Shown: positions 25,888 to 34,279 of the stretch, piece by piece
Position numbering within the stretch: the first letter of the stretch is position 1
How the letters are laid out: each line of letters starts with the position of its first letter
Assembly: GCA_035254305.1 (NCBI GenBank)
Contig: DATFAS010000097.1
Span: 1-45,974 of the forward strand
Reading direction: 5' to 3'
DNA from: DATFAS01 sp035254305
GTDB lineage: Bacteria; Bacillota; Bacilli; Aneurinibacillales; RAOX-1
DNA length: 45,974 bases
Program-made: the position numbers and the translations under genes
Notes under the pieces: generated by a model
The model's input: only the letters and a program-made list of their open reading frames with translations
Database searches by the model: none
Told to the model about the DNA's origin: nothing

Positions 25888-25907
25888 GCTCTTCGCCTAT
25901 CCCATTT
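25877..25907. terminator. Bidirectional terminator shared by two convergent genes
   Basis: AAATGGGATAGGC and GCCTATCCCATTT are perfect 13-bp inverted repeats over a 5-base loop, flanked by TTCTC on the plus side and by a purine-rich tract. Both stop codons, TAG at 25885-25887 and TAG of the minus-strand gene at 25897-25899, lie inside the stem, so both proteins end Met-Gly. Confidence 0.85.
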
Positions 25908-28083
25908 TCTCTTCTAATCCAAGATAGAGTAAAGGAACAACCATATAGATGATCGTTGTTGCAGCTGCTACAATGCCTGAATCATTCACAGCTAATGCTG
26001 TAAATGCACCAATTATGATTCCAAAGAACCCCCGAATCGCATAAGGATAGCTAATAGATAAACGGGCAAATAATCCAACCCGTCGGTAGCAGAATAACCC
26101 TAAAACCAGTAAAGATGTTATAAACACCTTACTCCACGATGAAACCTGGATTAAATGCCAATTCATTTCAAGCTTGCGCTGTGCAATATTCCAAATATCA
26201 TGAAAATCCCCCTGTATTAACCTGTGCATCGCCCTCCCAATATGAGTCTGCGTTTGCTCCTCCCCTGTCAAATTAACAGCAAAGAGTGTACCGATCGAGA
26301 GGATCACAGCAAAGATTCCCCAGATGAAGTAACGACGATCGAATGGAATGTTGAACAAACGGTAAAATGATGCCAAATAGGCCGCTATAGCTGTTAAAGC
26401 TCCACCTGCATTGGTTCCCCAAGTAGGTAATGCAAAAAAAATAAGGTAGATCCCAAATAGGAGGATACACCCTCCCTTAAGTAGAAGAGTATCCTTCTGC
26501 ATCAACTCAAGCAGCATAGCAAAGCTTAAAATCGAACTGCCAATCACAACTCCCATATATTCATTTCCAATCCCATAATAACGGGCCCCAATGACAGGAT
26601 CATAACCTAAGTAGGATTGCTTCATTAGAAAGGAATGTGCAAAAACGCCATCAATTAAGATAGGCAGCCAATTCACCAAACTAAGAATAAAGAAAATCCA
26701 AGCAAATGGTAGTCGGATCAGAGCAGCAGAGAGTGCCGTTCCTAAAATTAAAAGGAATGTTATTGTTACATCCACATCTTGAATGGTTGGGAACAAGGGT
26801 AAAACAAGTAATAAAAAAGGAGAAAGCGTAAGAACCAGCAATAAAAATCGAATCAATTGGTTGATCCACTGGTATACTCTACTCTCAGGTTTGGCAAAGA
26901 ACCAAAGAGAAGTCGCAATAATTAAGATTGCGATCTGGAAAGATACATACCCATAGAGAACCTGTCCACGAGTGGAGTAGACATGCTTTATCCGTTCCCA
27001 ATCAGGCCAAAAGGTTTGGATAGTGTGATTACTATTCATTGTTCTTCCAAGCACACTGTCAGGTATAGCTATACCCAACCAATTAAGAATAGTGGGTGCC
27101 AAATCTATATTACCCACAATTCCTAGTTGTCGGGTTGTCATACTTGTTAGGGTACCCGACTGCCCTTCGGGCGTAAAGACAATAAGTGGTGTCATCAGGG
27201 ATTTCTTAGCTTCTGCTTCATCATTGACCATAGGTGATACGAAACAGATCAAATCCCCGGGGCGTTGCGAAGCCAATAAGCGAACCATAAAGCTATTCAT
27301 TTCTTGAAGTACTTGGTCCTTGATTTGCACAAAATGTCCAGCCTCCATCGCTTTTCTCATGGAATAGAGTCGGTATAAGTCTCCTAAATCAACTGCAATA
27401 ACAGAGGAATCTTGATCATTCTTAATATAGTCAAGTAAATAATCATAGTTAGTCATGATTCCATATACATGCCCATCATCTTTTTTTAGCGTATTCGAAC
27501 CCAGATCTCCCCGATCCACTACTCCGGAAGAATCTGCAACTAGCAAGGGAGCCACGCGTACAATACTGTTCTTTCCCTTATCAGAACTCCCAATAGCAGC
27601 CGTTGTGAGGCCTTGTTCATGAAGAGACTCACCTATTAACCCTGGAGTAACTGAATAACTGAGCTGTTTATTAGCTCCCAAAATAAATTGATAGCCTAGG
27701 ATATAGATCGATTGATCAAATCCCTGCTTACCCGTTAATTGTTGATATAACCCCTTTGCTTGCACACCTGTGGTATTTACCATTTCAAAGCCAACGAAAG
27801 CCTCTAGTGCTCGATCCACGCCTATTGCTCTTGTGCCACTGCTCATCGTAACCATGTTATTTACATCAGTGATACTTCCTGCTGTTCTTAGATTCATTGC
27901 TGCTATTTGACCTTTATCAGCCCAATCTGAGTTTTCAAGTTGCTTCATCTCCTGAAGGTTTTCCAAGGACATTCCATTCACTAACACAACAATCACTCTT
28001 TTATCGATCTGATTCCCGTTCGTTGAAAAACCTGTTAAGACTAACAGACTCAATAACATTGTGGATAAAATAAATATCCGCAT
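25897..28083 (-). CDS. Polytopic membrane protein with alkaline-phosphatase-superfamily-like domain
   Basis: A 728-residue protein: signal or anchor helix (MRIFILSTMLLSLLVLTGF), an extracytoplasmic domain at about 25-365, then ten or so membrane helices to the C terminus. The soluble domain resembles the alkaline phosphatase/sulfatase fold, with SITDVNNMVTMSSGTRAIG near 90-108 and GIVGNIDLAPTILNWLGIAIP near 322-342, a typical end of that fold. However the usual metal-binding Asp-Gly at the first strand reads VNGMS and the usual Asp-His-Gly near residue 280-290 reads SPMVNDE, so it may be catalytically altered. The membrane half holds ARYYGIGNEYMG near 500. GAGGTGG precedes the ATG. No gene name recognised; cell-envelope role is inference. 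Confidence 0.75.
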   Translation of the reverse strand: MRIFILSTMLLSLLVLTGFSTNGNQIDKRVIVVLVNGMSLENLQEMKQLENSDWADKGQIAAMNLRTAGSITDVNNMVTMSSGTRAIGVDRALEAFVGFEMVNTTGVQAKGLYQQLTGKQGFDQSIYILGYQFILGANKQLSYSVTPGLIGESLHEQGLTTAAIGSSDKGKNSIVRVAPLLVADSSGVVDRGDLGSNTLKKDDGHVYGIMTNYDYLLDYIKNDQDSSVIAVDLGDLYRLYSMRKAMEAGHFVQIKDQVLQEMNSFMVRLLASQRPGDLICFVSPMVNDEAEAKKSLMTPLIVFTPEGQSGTLTSMTTRQLGIVGNIDLAPTILNWLGIAIPDSVLGRTMNSNHTIQTFWPDWERIKHVYSTRGQVLYGYVSFQIAILIIATSLWFFAKPESRVYQWINQLIRFLLLVLTLSPFLLLVLPLFPTIQDVDVTITFLLILGTALSAALIRLPFAWIFFILSLVNWLPILIDGVFAHSFLMKQSYLGYDPVIGARYYGIGNEYMGVVIGSSILSFAMLLELMQKDTLLLKGGCILLFGIYLIFFALPTWGTNAGGALTAIAAYLASFYRLFNIPFDRRYFIWGIFAVILSIGTLFAVNLTGEEQTQTHIGRAMHRLIQGDFHDIWNIAQRKLEMNWHLIQVSSWSKVFITSLLVLGLFCYRRVGLFARLSISYPYAIRGFFGIIIGAFTALAVNDSGIVAAATTIIYMVVPLLYLGLEEKMG

Positions 28084-28096
28084 GAATGCCACCTCA

Positions 28097-28290
28097 TTTT
28101 CCACAATATCCACAGATTTATACACAAGCTAATGACTTTCAAACAAGGATTTATTCTACTTATCCACAATTTCGACAGATACTCTTTTTCATTTTATCAA
28201 CTTTTTACACAATCCCTGAAATATCGACATAACGCATATTCACAGGGTTATCAACATTATCCACAGTAAAATATTTAAAAGTTGTGCACA
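28097..28290 (+). promoter_or_regulatory. Cluster of DnaA boxes, all in one orientation
   Basis: Three exact TTATNCACA boxes (28118-28126, 28160-28168, 28257-28265) and six with one difference (28097-28105, 28106-28114, 28203-28211, 28236-28244, 28248-28256, 28282-28290), all on the plus strand, in 194 bases. No dnaA or dnaN is near, so this is a DnaA-binding cluster away from the origin or a DnaA-regulated region. From memory, B. subtilis has reported DnaA-box clusters outside oriC, one of them near gcp (tsaD). Confidence 0.7.
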
Positions 28291-28342
28291 GGAACAAATG
28301 ATCTTAGAACAAAGTAAAATTGGCTGGTGCTAAGTCTTTAGC

Positions 28343-28373
28343 ATAAAAAAAGATAACTATTTTCATAGTTACC
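28343..28373 (-). terminator. Terminator of the tsaE-tsaB-rimI-tsaD operon
   Basis: Minus-strand GGTAACTAT and ATAGTTATC form a 9-bp stem (one wobble) over a 4-base loop, followed by TTTTTTTATGC, right after the tsaD stop codon. Confidence 0.85.
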
Positions 28374-28376
28374 TTC

Positions 28377-29447
28377 TTAGCTTAGGGGTAAACCTGGGAT
28401 GGCGTTTAAATCCAAATTCGCAAATTCCCCTTTTTTATATTTAATATATCCGGCAGCTGCGATCATCGCAGCATTATCTGTGCACAATGTGATAGGTGGG
28501 ATAATCAAATCAATCCCTTGCTTTTCACTTCGCTTGGTTAGCTCAGTACGTAAACCTTGGTTTGCAGCAACTCCACCAGCTAATATAAGCTGTTTAACTC
28601 CATATTCTTTGACAGCTCGGAACGCTTTTTCGACCAACACTTCTACAACTGAAGCTTGAAAGCTTGCTGCTAAGTCTGCTGGGTCCACCTTCTCTCCCCT
28701 CTGTTCAGCATTATGAAGAACATTGAGAACGGCTGATTTCAGTCCACTGAAACTAAAGTCATAGGACCCCTGCTCCAACCAGGAACGTGGAAGAGAAATG
28801 GACGGGTTCCCTTCATGGGCTAAACGATCAATATGTGGACCTCCCGGATAAGGAAGAGATAGAGACCTAGCTACCTTGTCATAAGCTTCACCCGCTGCAT
28901 CATCACGAGTTTGACCAAGTATTTCAAAAGAACCATGTTCTTTCATATAAACTAGCTCTGTATGCCCACCGGAAACTACTAATGCAATCAGAGGAAACTC
29001 CAAATCCTTCACAAGGCGATTGGCATAAATATGTCCCGCAATATGATGAACTGCAATCAGCGGAATCCCCTTAGCAAAAGCGATTGATTTTGCTGCCGAA
29101 ACACCAATAAGTAAGGCTCCAACCAGACCAGGTCCATAAGTAACTGCAATAGCAGATACATCATCTAAAGTGATGTTTGCTTTCTCTAAGGCCTCCCGCA
29201 AAATCACAGTAATCCCTTCTAAATGCTTTCGCGATGCTACTTCCGGAACAACACCACCATACCGTTTATGAATCTCAATTTGTGAAGAGATGACATTCGA
29301 GATAATTTCCTTACCATCTCGAATAACAGCAACTGATGTCTCGTCACAGCTTGTTTCGATCCCTAAAATATAACACGGTTTTCCACTTTGTATATCTAAC
29401 TTATATTTATCAAGAGCTTTTTGTTTCCATTTGCTTATTTGCATCAT
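28377..29447 (-). CDS. tsaD: tRNA N6-adenosine threonylcarbamoyltransferase TsaD (Gcp/YgjD)
   Basis: TsaD is the catalytic core that transfers threonylcarbamoyl to A37 of ANN-decoding tRNAs. The 356-residue protein shows ILGIETSCDETSVAVI near 27-42, VPEVASRKHLEGI near 68-80, the metal-binding HHIAGHIYANRL near 131-142, and LALVVSGGHTELV type strand then GEAYDKVARSLSLPYPGG. It has about 26 extra N-terminal residues (MMQISKWKQKALDKYKLDIQ...) before the usual start, and overlaps rimI by 38 bases. I chose ATG 29447 (GGTGA 9 bases upstream); a TTG two codons earlier is possible. B. subtilis has the same tsaE-tsaB-rimI-tsaD order. Confidence 0.96.
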   Translation of the reverse strand: MMQISKWKQKALDKYKLDIQSGKPCYILGIETSCDETSVAVIRDGKEIISNVISSQIEIHKRYGGVVPEVASRKHLEGITVILREALEKANITLDDVSAIAVTYGPGLVGALLIGVSAAKSIAFAKGIPLIAVHHIAGHIYANRLVKDLEFPLIALVVSGGHTELVYMKEHGSFEILGQTRDDAAGEAYDKVARSLSLPYPGGPHIDRLAHEGNPSISLPRSWLEQGSYDFSFSGLKSAVLNVLHNAEQRGEKVDPADLAASFQASVVEVLVEKAFRAVKEYGVKQLILAGGVAANQGLRTELTKRSEKQGIDLIIPPITLCTDNAAMIAAAGYIKYKKGEFANLDLNAIPGLPLS

Positions 29448-29895
29448 CTTCAAAATTCACCCACATGATGAGGGCATCCTCCCCGTTATCAGAATAATAT
29501 TTAGGTCGGATTCCCGTTTTATCAAACCCAAATTTTTGGTAAAGCCTCTGTGCAATCATATTTGAAACCCTAACCTCTAACGTCATAGCCACTGCCCCCA
29601 TACGTGAGGCATGTACAATCATAGCTGCAAGTAGTTTCTCTCCCCACTTCTTCCCGCGAAATGTTGGAGATATAGCAATATTCGTTATATGCGCTTCATC
29701 TACAATAATCCACATTCCACCGTATCCGGCTAGTTTCCCATTTATCTCTAAGACAAGATAATAGGCAAAGTGATTACTCGTGAGCTCATTTACGAATGAT
29801 TTGGTTGACCAAGGAACGGAAAATGACGACTTTTCAATTTTACTAATCCCATCTAAATCATCTAGAGTCATTTTTCGGATGTTGTAATTATCCAA
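29410..29895 (-). CDS. rimI: Ribosomal protein S18 alanine N-acetyltransferase RimI (GNAT)
   Basis: A 161-residue GNAT acetyltransferase. It starts MDNYNIRKMTLDDLDGISKIEKSSFSVPWS, the RimI-type N terminus, has the acetyl-CoA motif ITNIAISPTFRGKKWGEKLLAAMI near 70-93 and the C-terminal LEVRVSNMIAQRLYQKFGFDKTGIRPKYYSDNGEDALIMW near 105-144, where RimI-family catalytic Glu/Tyr lie. Members acetylate the N-terminal alanine of S18, but RimI homologues in Bacilli can have other substrates, so the target is inferred from family and context. It is 13 bases after tsaB and overlaps tsaD. Confidence 0.9.
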   Translation of the reverse strand: MDNYNIRKMTLDDLDGISKIEKSSFSVPWSTKSFVNELTSNHFAYYLVLEINGKLAGYGGMWIIVDEAHITNIAISPTFRGKKWGEKLLAAMIVHASRMGAVAMTLEVRVSNMIAQRLYQKFGFDKTGIRPKYYSDNGEDALIMWVNFEDDANKQMETKSS

Positions 29896-29908
29896 TGGTC
29901 TTCTCCCC

Positions 29909-30601
29909 TTATTTCTTCTGGCTAGCCAACCATTTCGATTCCGCTTCTGCTAATTGTAGATATTCAGGTACAAAGGTGTCGAGATCAACATGTTCGCCCT
30001 TCTCCAATTTCTGTAAGCCTACACGTGCTATGAAAGCTGCCCGAGGTACATTCCACTCAACAGGCCCAAACTGTGCCAGATCACCTAAAGCCTCTGTTAT
30101 GACCTCTTTATGCAGTGCACTGTCATCCCCCAGGAAAAGAACTGCCTGGTTTGCTTCCTTAAGCTCTGCAGCCCAATCTGCAATCAAACGAATTCGATCA
30201 TCTGCCATTCTCTCCCCGTTTTTAAAGCAAGCCGTATAAACTTGTCCACGTCTTGCATCAACAAGTGGTGAAACCATTCCCGGAAAATAGGTACTGTTAC
30301 TCGCAATGGCCTCTAAGCTTGATATTCCTATGATTGGGATATCAAGTGCCCAAGCTAATGATTTAGCCGTCGTAAGTCCAATTCGAACCCCTGTATACGA
30401 ACCTGGCCCGTGAGCAATTGCTATCCCATTTAATTCCTCTGGGGCTAATCCTAGCTCATCAAGCAGCATGGAGATCGCAGGCATCAAGCGAATGGAGTGA
30501 TTTTTCTTTAAATTGGTTGTATACTCTCCTAATACCTGCTTGTCGTCCACTACAGCTACACTAAGAACTAAATTCGATGTATCAATACCAAGCACCTTCA
30601 T
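29909..30601 (-). CDS. tsaB: tRNA threonylcarbamoyladenosine synthesis protein TsaB
   Basis: TsaB is the inactive TsaD homologue that forms a heterodimer with TsaD. The 230-residue protein opens MKVLGIDTSNLVLSVAVVDDKQVLGEYTTNLKKNHSIRLMPAI, has GIAIAHGPGSYTGVRIGLTTAKSLAWAL near 62-89 and a C-terminal domain. The metal-binding His pair of TsaD is absent, as expected. Its ATG overlaps the tsaE stop codon (ATGA). Confidence 0.95.
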   Translation of the reverse strand: MKVLGIDTSNLVLSVAVVDDKQVLGEYTTNLKKNHSIRLMPAISMLLDELGLAPEELNGIAIAHGPGSYTGVRIGLTTAKSLAWALDIPIIGISSLEAIASNSTYFPGMVSPLVDARRGQVYTACFKNGERMADDRIRLIADWAAELKEANQAVLFLGDDSALHKEVITEALGDLAQFGPVEWNVPRAAFIARVGLQKLEKGEHVDLDTFVPEYLQLAEAESKWLASQKK

Positions 30602-31056
30602 CCTAACAACTCCTCACAGAGGCTGATATATCTTTCTCCTCTTGGAGTTAGACGAATCTCTCTGTTATCCTGTTCTAATCGCTTTATATAAATATCTAGA
30701 AGACAATTAGGTAATGATGGACGGATCATACTTGCCCATTCAACTACCGTAACTCCATCTCCGTAGAAATACTCATCAAGCCCTAGTTCTTCCCATTCAT
30801 CTTCCACCCGGTAAACATCCATGTGATAAAGTGGAATTCTTCCTGCGTATTCTTTAATAATCGTAAAGGTAGGGCTATTCACCACTCCTTGTATCTCTAA
30901 TCCCCTAGCTAGTCCTTGTGTGAAGGTTGTTTTCCCAGCACCCAAATCACCTTCGAGAGCAATCACATCACCAGGCCTTAGGCGTTCCGCTAAGTTCTTT
31001 GCCCATTCCTGTGTTTCCATAGCGGAACGGGTGACAAATACATAATCTTGTTTCAT
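30598..31056 (-). CDS. tsaE: tRNA threonylcarbamoyladenosine synthesis ATPase TsaE
   Basis: TsaE is the small ATPase that completes the TsaBDE complex. The 152-residue protein has Walker A GDLGAGKTTFTQGLARGL near 38-55, VNSPTFTIIKEY near 63-74, HMDVYRVEDEWEELGLDEYFYGDGVTVVEWA near 81-111 and ends with a basic RLTPRGERY segment. I start it at the ATG at 31056, with GGGAGTGG about 10 bases upstream; a TTG two codons earlier is possible. It is the first gene of the cluster. In B. subtilis thiL precedes it, but not here. Confidence 0.94.
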   Translation of the reverse strand: MKQDYVFVTRSAMETQEWAKNLAERLRPGDVIALEGDLGAGKTTFTQGLARGLEIQGVVNSPTFTIIKEYAGRIPLYHMDVYRVEDEWEELGLDEYFYGDGVTVVEWASMIRPSLPNCLLDIYIKRLEQDNREIRLTPRGERYISLCEELLG

Positions 31057-31239
31057 CTTCAAATTGCCACTCCCACCTTAAGCTTCCATCCTTCTATGAA
31101 TCACCTATTATTCTTAAGGAAGCCTGTTTCTATTATATCTTTCACCAATTAGGGCTGCAATAAAACCCCAATAGACTTGAAAACAAAGAAGAGGTTGAAG
31201 TACACTTTATTGAAAGAAAAGAAAAGTGGAGGTTCTATT

Positions 31240-31581
31240 ATGCGCTATTGTTTATTACAGAGTCAATCCGGGCTAAGATTCATTTCAGTACCAAAAGACT
31301 ATATGTACCAACTCGTTGCTTTGATTCGCAGATTACATAAAGAAATAGACAAGCTTACTGCCCCTAATAAGCCTAGCTTACCCATCATTATCGCAGAATT
31401 TAGTGACCTAGAATTGATCTCAAACGAATATAAAATTGAAACAGGTCTCTCCTATATTAATCAACTAGAGCAAAGTTTTGCTGCAATCTCTGAAGAACAC
31501 TATCCACTCATTTCTTTGCTTACAGAAATCCGCGCCTTTCAAGCCCAACTCGAATATCTTGCCGAGGAAGGGGAAATTTAG
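31240..31581 (+). CDS. Hypothetical 113-residue protein before cmpA
   Basis: A 113-residue soluble protein beginning MRYCLLQSQSGLRFISVPKDYMYQLVALIRRLHKEIDKL. The ATG at 31240 has GGAGG 8 bases upstream, which is strong evidence that the frame is expressed; a longer in-frame ATG at 31177 has no binding site. The sequence alternates helical amphipathic stretches near 18-38 and 68-112 and has no signal peptide, membrane helix, or cysteine cluster (one Cys at position 4). I do not recognise a family. It is 75 bases before cmpA on the same strand, and divergent from tsaE. A sporulation link through cmpA is only a guess. Confidence 0.7.
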   Translation: MRYCLLQSQSGLRFISVPKDYMYQLVALIRRLHKEIDKLTAPNKPSLPIIIAEFSDLELISNEYKIETGLSYINQLEQSFAAISEEHYPLISLLTEIRAFQAQLEYLAEEGEI

Positions 31582-31656
31582 TTCACCTCTCCTCCTGTTT
31601 ACGAATAGTATAGTGTAAAGATGGCTTTCAACACAGGCCTTAAGGAGGGAAGACAC

Positions 31657-31797
31657 ATGCCTGAGTGGCTTCGAAAACAACTCATGCGTGCCTTTCACGG
31701 TAGGGATCGAAGGCAAATTCGCTTACTTAATGAATGCTGGTTTATTTATAAGCAAAAAAATACCGGAAAAATCAGTACAGAAATCGCAAAAAACTAG
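31657..31797 (+). CDS. cmpA: Cortex morphogenetic protein CmpA
   Basis: A 46-residue peptide, MPEWLRKQLMRAFHGRDRRQ then IRLLNECWFIYKQK, which matches the B. subtilis CmpA pattern MP-WL--QM-KAF---D-(Y)QI-LLN-CW--YR-K as I remember it. CmpA takes part in ClpXP-mediated turnover of SpoIVA and in the transition from coat to cortex assembly in the mother cell of sporulating cells, so it marks this organism as a spore former. AAGGAGG is 9 bases before the ATG. It is next to tex (ydcI), as in B. subtilis. The extra C-terminal tail (NTGKISTEIAKN) is longer than the 37-residue B. subtilis form. Confidence 0.88.
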   Translation: MPEWLRKQLMRAFHGRDRRQIRLLNECWFIYKQKNTGKISTEIAKN

Positions 31798-31818
31798 TCA
31801 CTATTTGACTAGTTTTTT
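31788..31818. terminator. Bidirectional terminator between cmpA and tex
   Basis: AAAAAACTAGTCA and TTGACTAGTTTTTT are inverted repeats around CTAT, with A-run before and T-run after, so it works on both strands for the convergent cmpA and tex. Confidence 0.8.
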
Positions 31819-31883
31819 TCAGCGGATAGGACTGTATAAGTTTTTAACCACTTCCGTCTCTGCATAAGGGCAACTTGTTTTCT

Positions 31884-34043
31884 TTAGGTGGATGGCTGAA
31901 GCATAGAGAGACCTACTCTCATTTTCTTCACATCAATTTCGCTTACCCATACGGTGACAATCTGGCCCACAGAAACAATATCAAGTGGATGCTTAATAAA
32001 TTTTTTGCTGATTCTCGATATGTGGACAAGCCCGTCATTCTTCAAACCAATATCTACAAAAGCCCCAAAATCAACTACATTGCGAATCGTCCCTTGCAGT
32101 TCCATCCCAATAACTAAATCCTCAATACTTAGCACATCCTTTAATAGCAATGGCTTTGGAAGCTCGTCACGTGGATCACGCCCCGGACGAAGTAAGCTAT
32201 CTATTATATCCTTTAATGTTGGTTCCCCAACTCCTAATTTCACTGCCATATCTGGAACACTTACAGCTTGAAGCTTTTCCTTTGTTTCATTTGTACCAAT
32301 TTTCTCTGGATGAATAGTAAGCTCCTCTAAGAGTGCAGCAACTTTATCATAGGTTTCAGGGTGAATCGGTGTCTTGTCCAATGGATTGTTTCCGTCCAAG
32401 ATGCGTAAGAATCCAATACACTGTTCATATGTTTTATCACCTAAACGAGGGACCTTCCGTAATTGCTCACGTTCTATGAACTTGCCGATTTCCTCACGTC
32501 GCTTCACGATATTTTTGGCTACTTGCTTACTAATTCCAGAAACATATTGCATAAGTGATGGGGAAGCTGTATTTACATCTACACCAACATAGTTTACTGC
32601 TGATTCAACAACAAATTGTAAACTTTCAGCTAATCGTGCTTGACTAACGTCATGCTGATATTGACCTACGCCAATCGACTTAGGATCAATTTTCACTAGC
32701 TCTGCAAGAGGATCCTGCAGACGGCGAGCTATGGAAACTGCACTTCGTTCTGCAACATCAAGCTCTGGGAATTCTTCTCCAGCCAATTTTGAGGCTGAAT
32801 AGACACTTGCCCCCGCTTCACTAACAATGATATAGAAAATTTCCCGCTTAATTTCTTTAAGCATTTGAGCCACAAATTCTTCTGTTTCTCTTGATGCAGT
32901 TCCATTCCCAATCACTACTAAGTCAATATGGAAAGTTTCAATTACATCCTTAAGGATACGCTTCGCCTCTTCCACCTTGTTAGCAGGTGGAGTAGGATAA
33001 ACAACACCGACCTTATGCAGCTTTCCCGTTTCATCTACAACTGCATATTTGCAGCCTGTTCGAAAAGCAGGATCCACTCCTAGAACCATCTTCCCCTTAA
33101 CCGGTGACTGAAGTAATAGCTGACGAAGGTTTTCAGCAAATATATGAATAGCCTGTTCCTCTGCCTTTTCCGTTAATTCCCCTCGAATATCTCTCTCAAT
33201 GGAAGATGCGATCAATCGCTTATAGCTATCTTCTAATATTGATTCAAGATACGGTGCAGCAACTGTCGCACGCGGTATATACTTCTTACGAAGAAACTCT
33301 AAGATGGCATCTGTCGTCACATTCAATTTCACCCGAAGAATTCCCTCTTTTTCCCCTCGGTTAATTGCTAGAATCCGGTGTGGTACGATATGTTTAACCG
33401 GTTCAGTATATTGGTAATACATTTCGTAGACTTTCTTCTCACTTACTTCTTCTTCTTTCTTCTCTACACCAACGATTCCGTTCTGAAATGTTTCTCGGCG
33501 AATCCATTTGCGCACATCAGGATCATCAGACACCATTTCAGCAATAATATCCATGGCCCCTTGTAATGCTTCTTCTACTGTTGCTACTTGTTTTTCTTCA
33601 TCTACATATGCGGCTGCCTCTGTTTTCGGATCACCTGATGTGGGTAAGCTCAACAAATAAGCTGCGAGGGGTTCTAAGCCCTTTTCTTTAGCGATCGTTG
33701 CTCTCGTTCTACGCTTCTGACGATAAGGTCTATATAAGTCATCTACTTCCTGGAGCTTAGTTGCACTAAGAATATCTGATTTTAATTCTTCCGTTAACTT
33801 ACCCTGTTCCTCGATTAAACGGATCACTTCACCCTTACGTTCCTCTAAATTACGTAAATAGGCTAACCGTTCCTGAATCGTTCGAATTTGATTTTCGTCT
33901 AATGTTCCTGTGGCCTCTTTACGATACCGTGCTATAAATGGTACCGTGTTCCCTTCATCTAATAAATGAACGGTGTTTTTGACCTGATGAACAGGAAGAC
34001 TCGTTTCCTGTGAGATATTTTTTATCATCTGGACTATATCCAT
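31884..34043 (-). CDS. tex: Tex-family RNA-binding S1-domain protein
   Basis: A 719-residue Tex protein (YdcI in B. subtilis). N-terminal helical region MDIVQMIKNISQETSLPVHQ, then VPFIARYRKEATGTLDE near 28-45, a YqgF-like RNase H fold with VLGVDPAFRTGCKYAVVD near 322-340, helix-hairpin-helix SQARLAESLQFVVESAVNYVGVDVN near 490-515, and a C-terminal S1 domain (IGMELQGTIRNVVDFGAFVDIGLKNDGLVHISRISK near 645-680). I chose the ATG at 34043 with GGAGG 8 bases upstream; upstream codons in frame are non-coding. The family is linked to transcription and RNA metabolism; the precise role is unclear. Confidence 0.95.
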   Translation of the reverse strand: MDIVQMIKNISQETSLPVHQVKNTVHLLDEGNTVPFIARYRKEATGTLDENQIRTIQERLAYLRNLEERKGEVIRLIEEQGKLTEELKSDILSATKLQEVDDLYRPYRQKRRTRATIAKEKGLEPLAAYLLSLPTSGDPKTEAAAYVDEEKQVATVEEALQGAMDIIAEMVSDDPDVRKWIRRETFQNGIVGVEKKEEEVSEKKVYEMYYQYTEPVKHIVPHRILAINRGEKEGILRVKLNVTTDAILEFLRKKYIPRATVAAPYLESILEDSYKRLIASSIERDIRGELTEKAEEQAIHIFAENLRQLLLQSPVKGKMVLGVDPAFRTGCKYAVVDETGKLHKVGVVYPTPPANKVEEAKRILKDVIETFHIDLVVIGNGTASRETEEFVAQMLKEIKREIFYIIVSEAGASVYSASKLAGEEFPELDVAERSAVSIARRLQDPLAELVKIDPKSIGVGQYQHDVSQARLAESLQFVVESAVNYVGVDVNTASPSLMQYVSGISKQVAKNIVKRREEIGKFIEREQLRKVPRLGDKTYEQCIGFLRILDGNNPLDKTPIHPETYDKVAALLEELTIHPEKIGTNETKEKLQAVSVPDMAVKLGVGEPTLKDIIDSLLRPGRDPRDELPKPLLLKDVLSIEDLVIGMELQGTIRNVVDFGAFVDIGLKNDGLVHISRISKKFIKHPLDIVSVGQIVTVWVSEIDVKKMRVGLSMLQPST

Positions 34044-34131
34044 GCTACGGTCCTCCAATAATAACTGATTTTTAAGTTTCCGGTAATTTCCTTCTATTTT
34101 AGCATAAGCGATTTCTAAATTTCTAACTACA

Positions 34132-34162
34132 AAAAATAAAAAAACCACATCAACATGTGGTT
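34132..34162 (-). terminator. Terminator of ndoAI-ndoA
   Basis: Minus-strand AACCACAT and ATGTGGTT pair over a 4-base loop, followed by TTTTTTATTTTT. It lies about 120 bases after the ndoA stop codon. Confidence 0.75.
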
Positions 34163-34279
34163 TCTTAAGGGCCCTACTTGAATAGAAGCATATCATGATG
34201 TCACAAGCGTTCAAAATAAAAGAACCCTGATTTATTGACTTATAAGTCAAAATATCAGTAAAAGGTCAAAGAATTGAAC

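Noticed and set aside
28097..28290. Origin of replication
   Set aside because: Although DnaA boxes are dense, there is no dnaA, dnaN, rpmH or gyrB nearby and no clear AT-rich unwinding triplet set; called a DnaA-box cluster instead.
34044..34250. Extra 69 N-terminal residues of Tex
   Set aside because: The stretch contains a terminator hairpin for ndoA and lacks a ribosome binding site; the ATG at 34043 has GGAGG at 8 bases.
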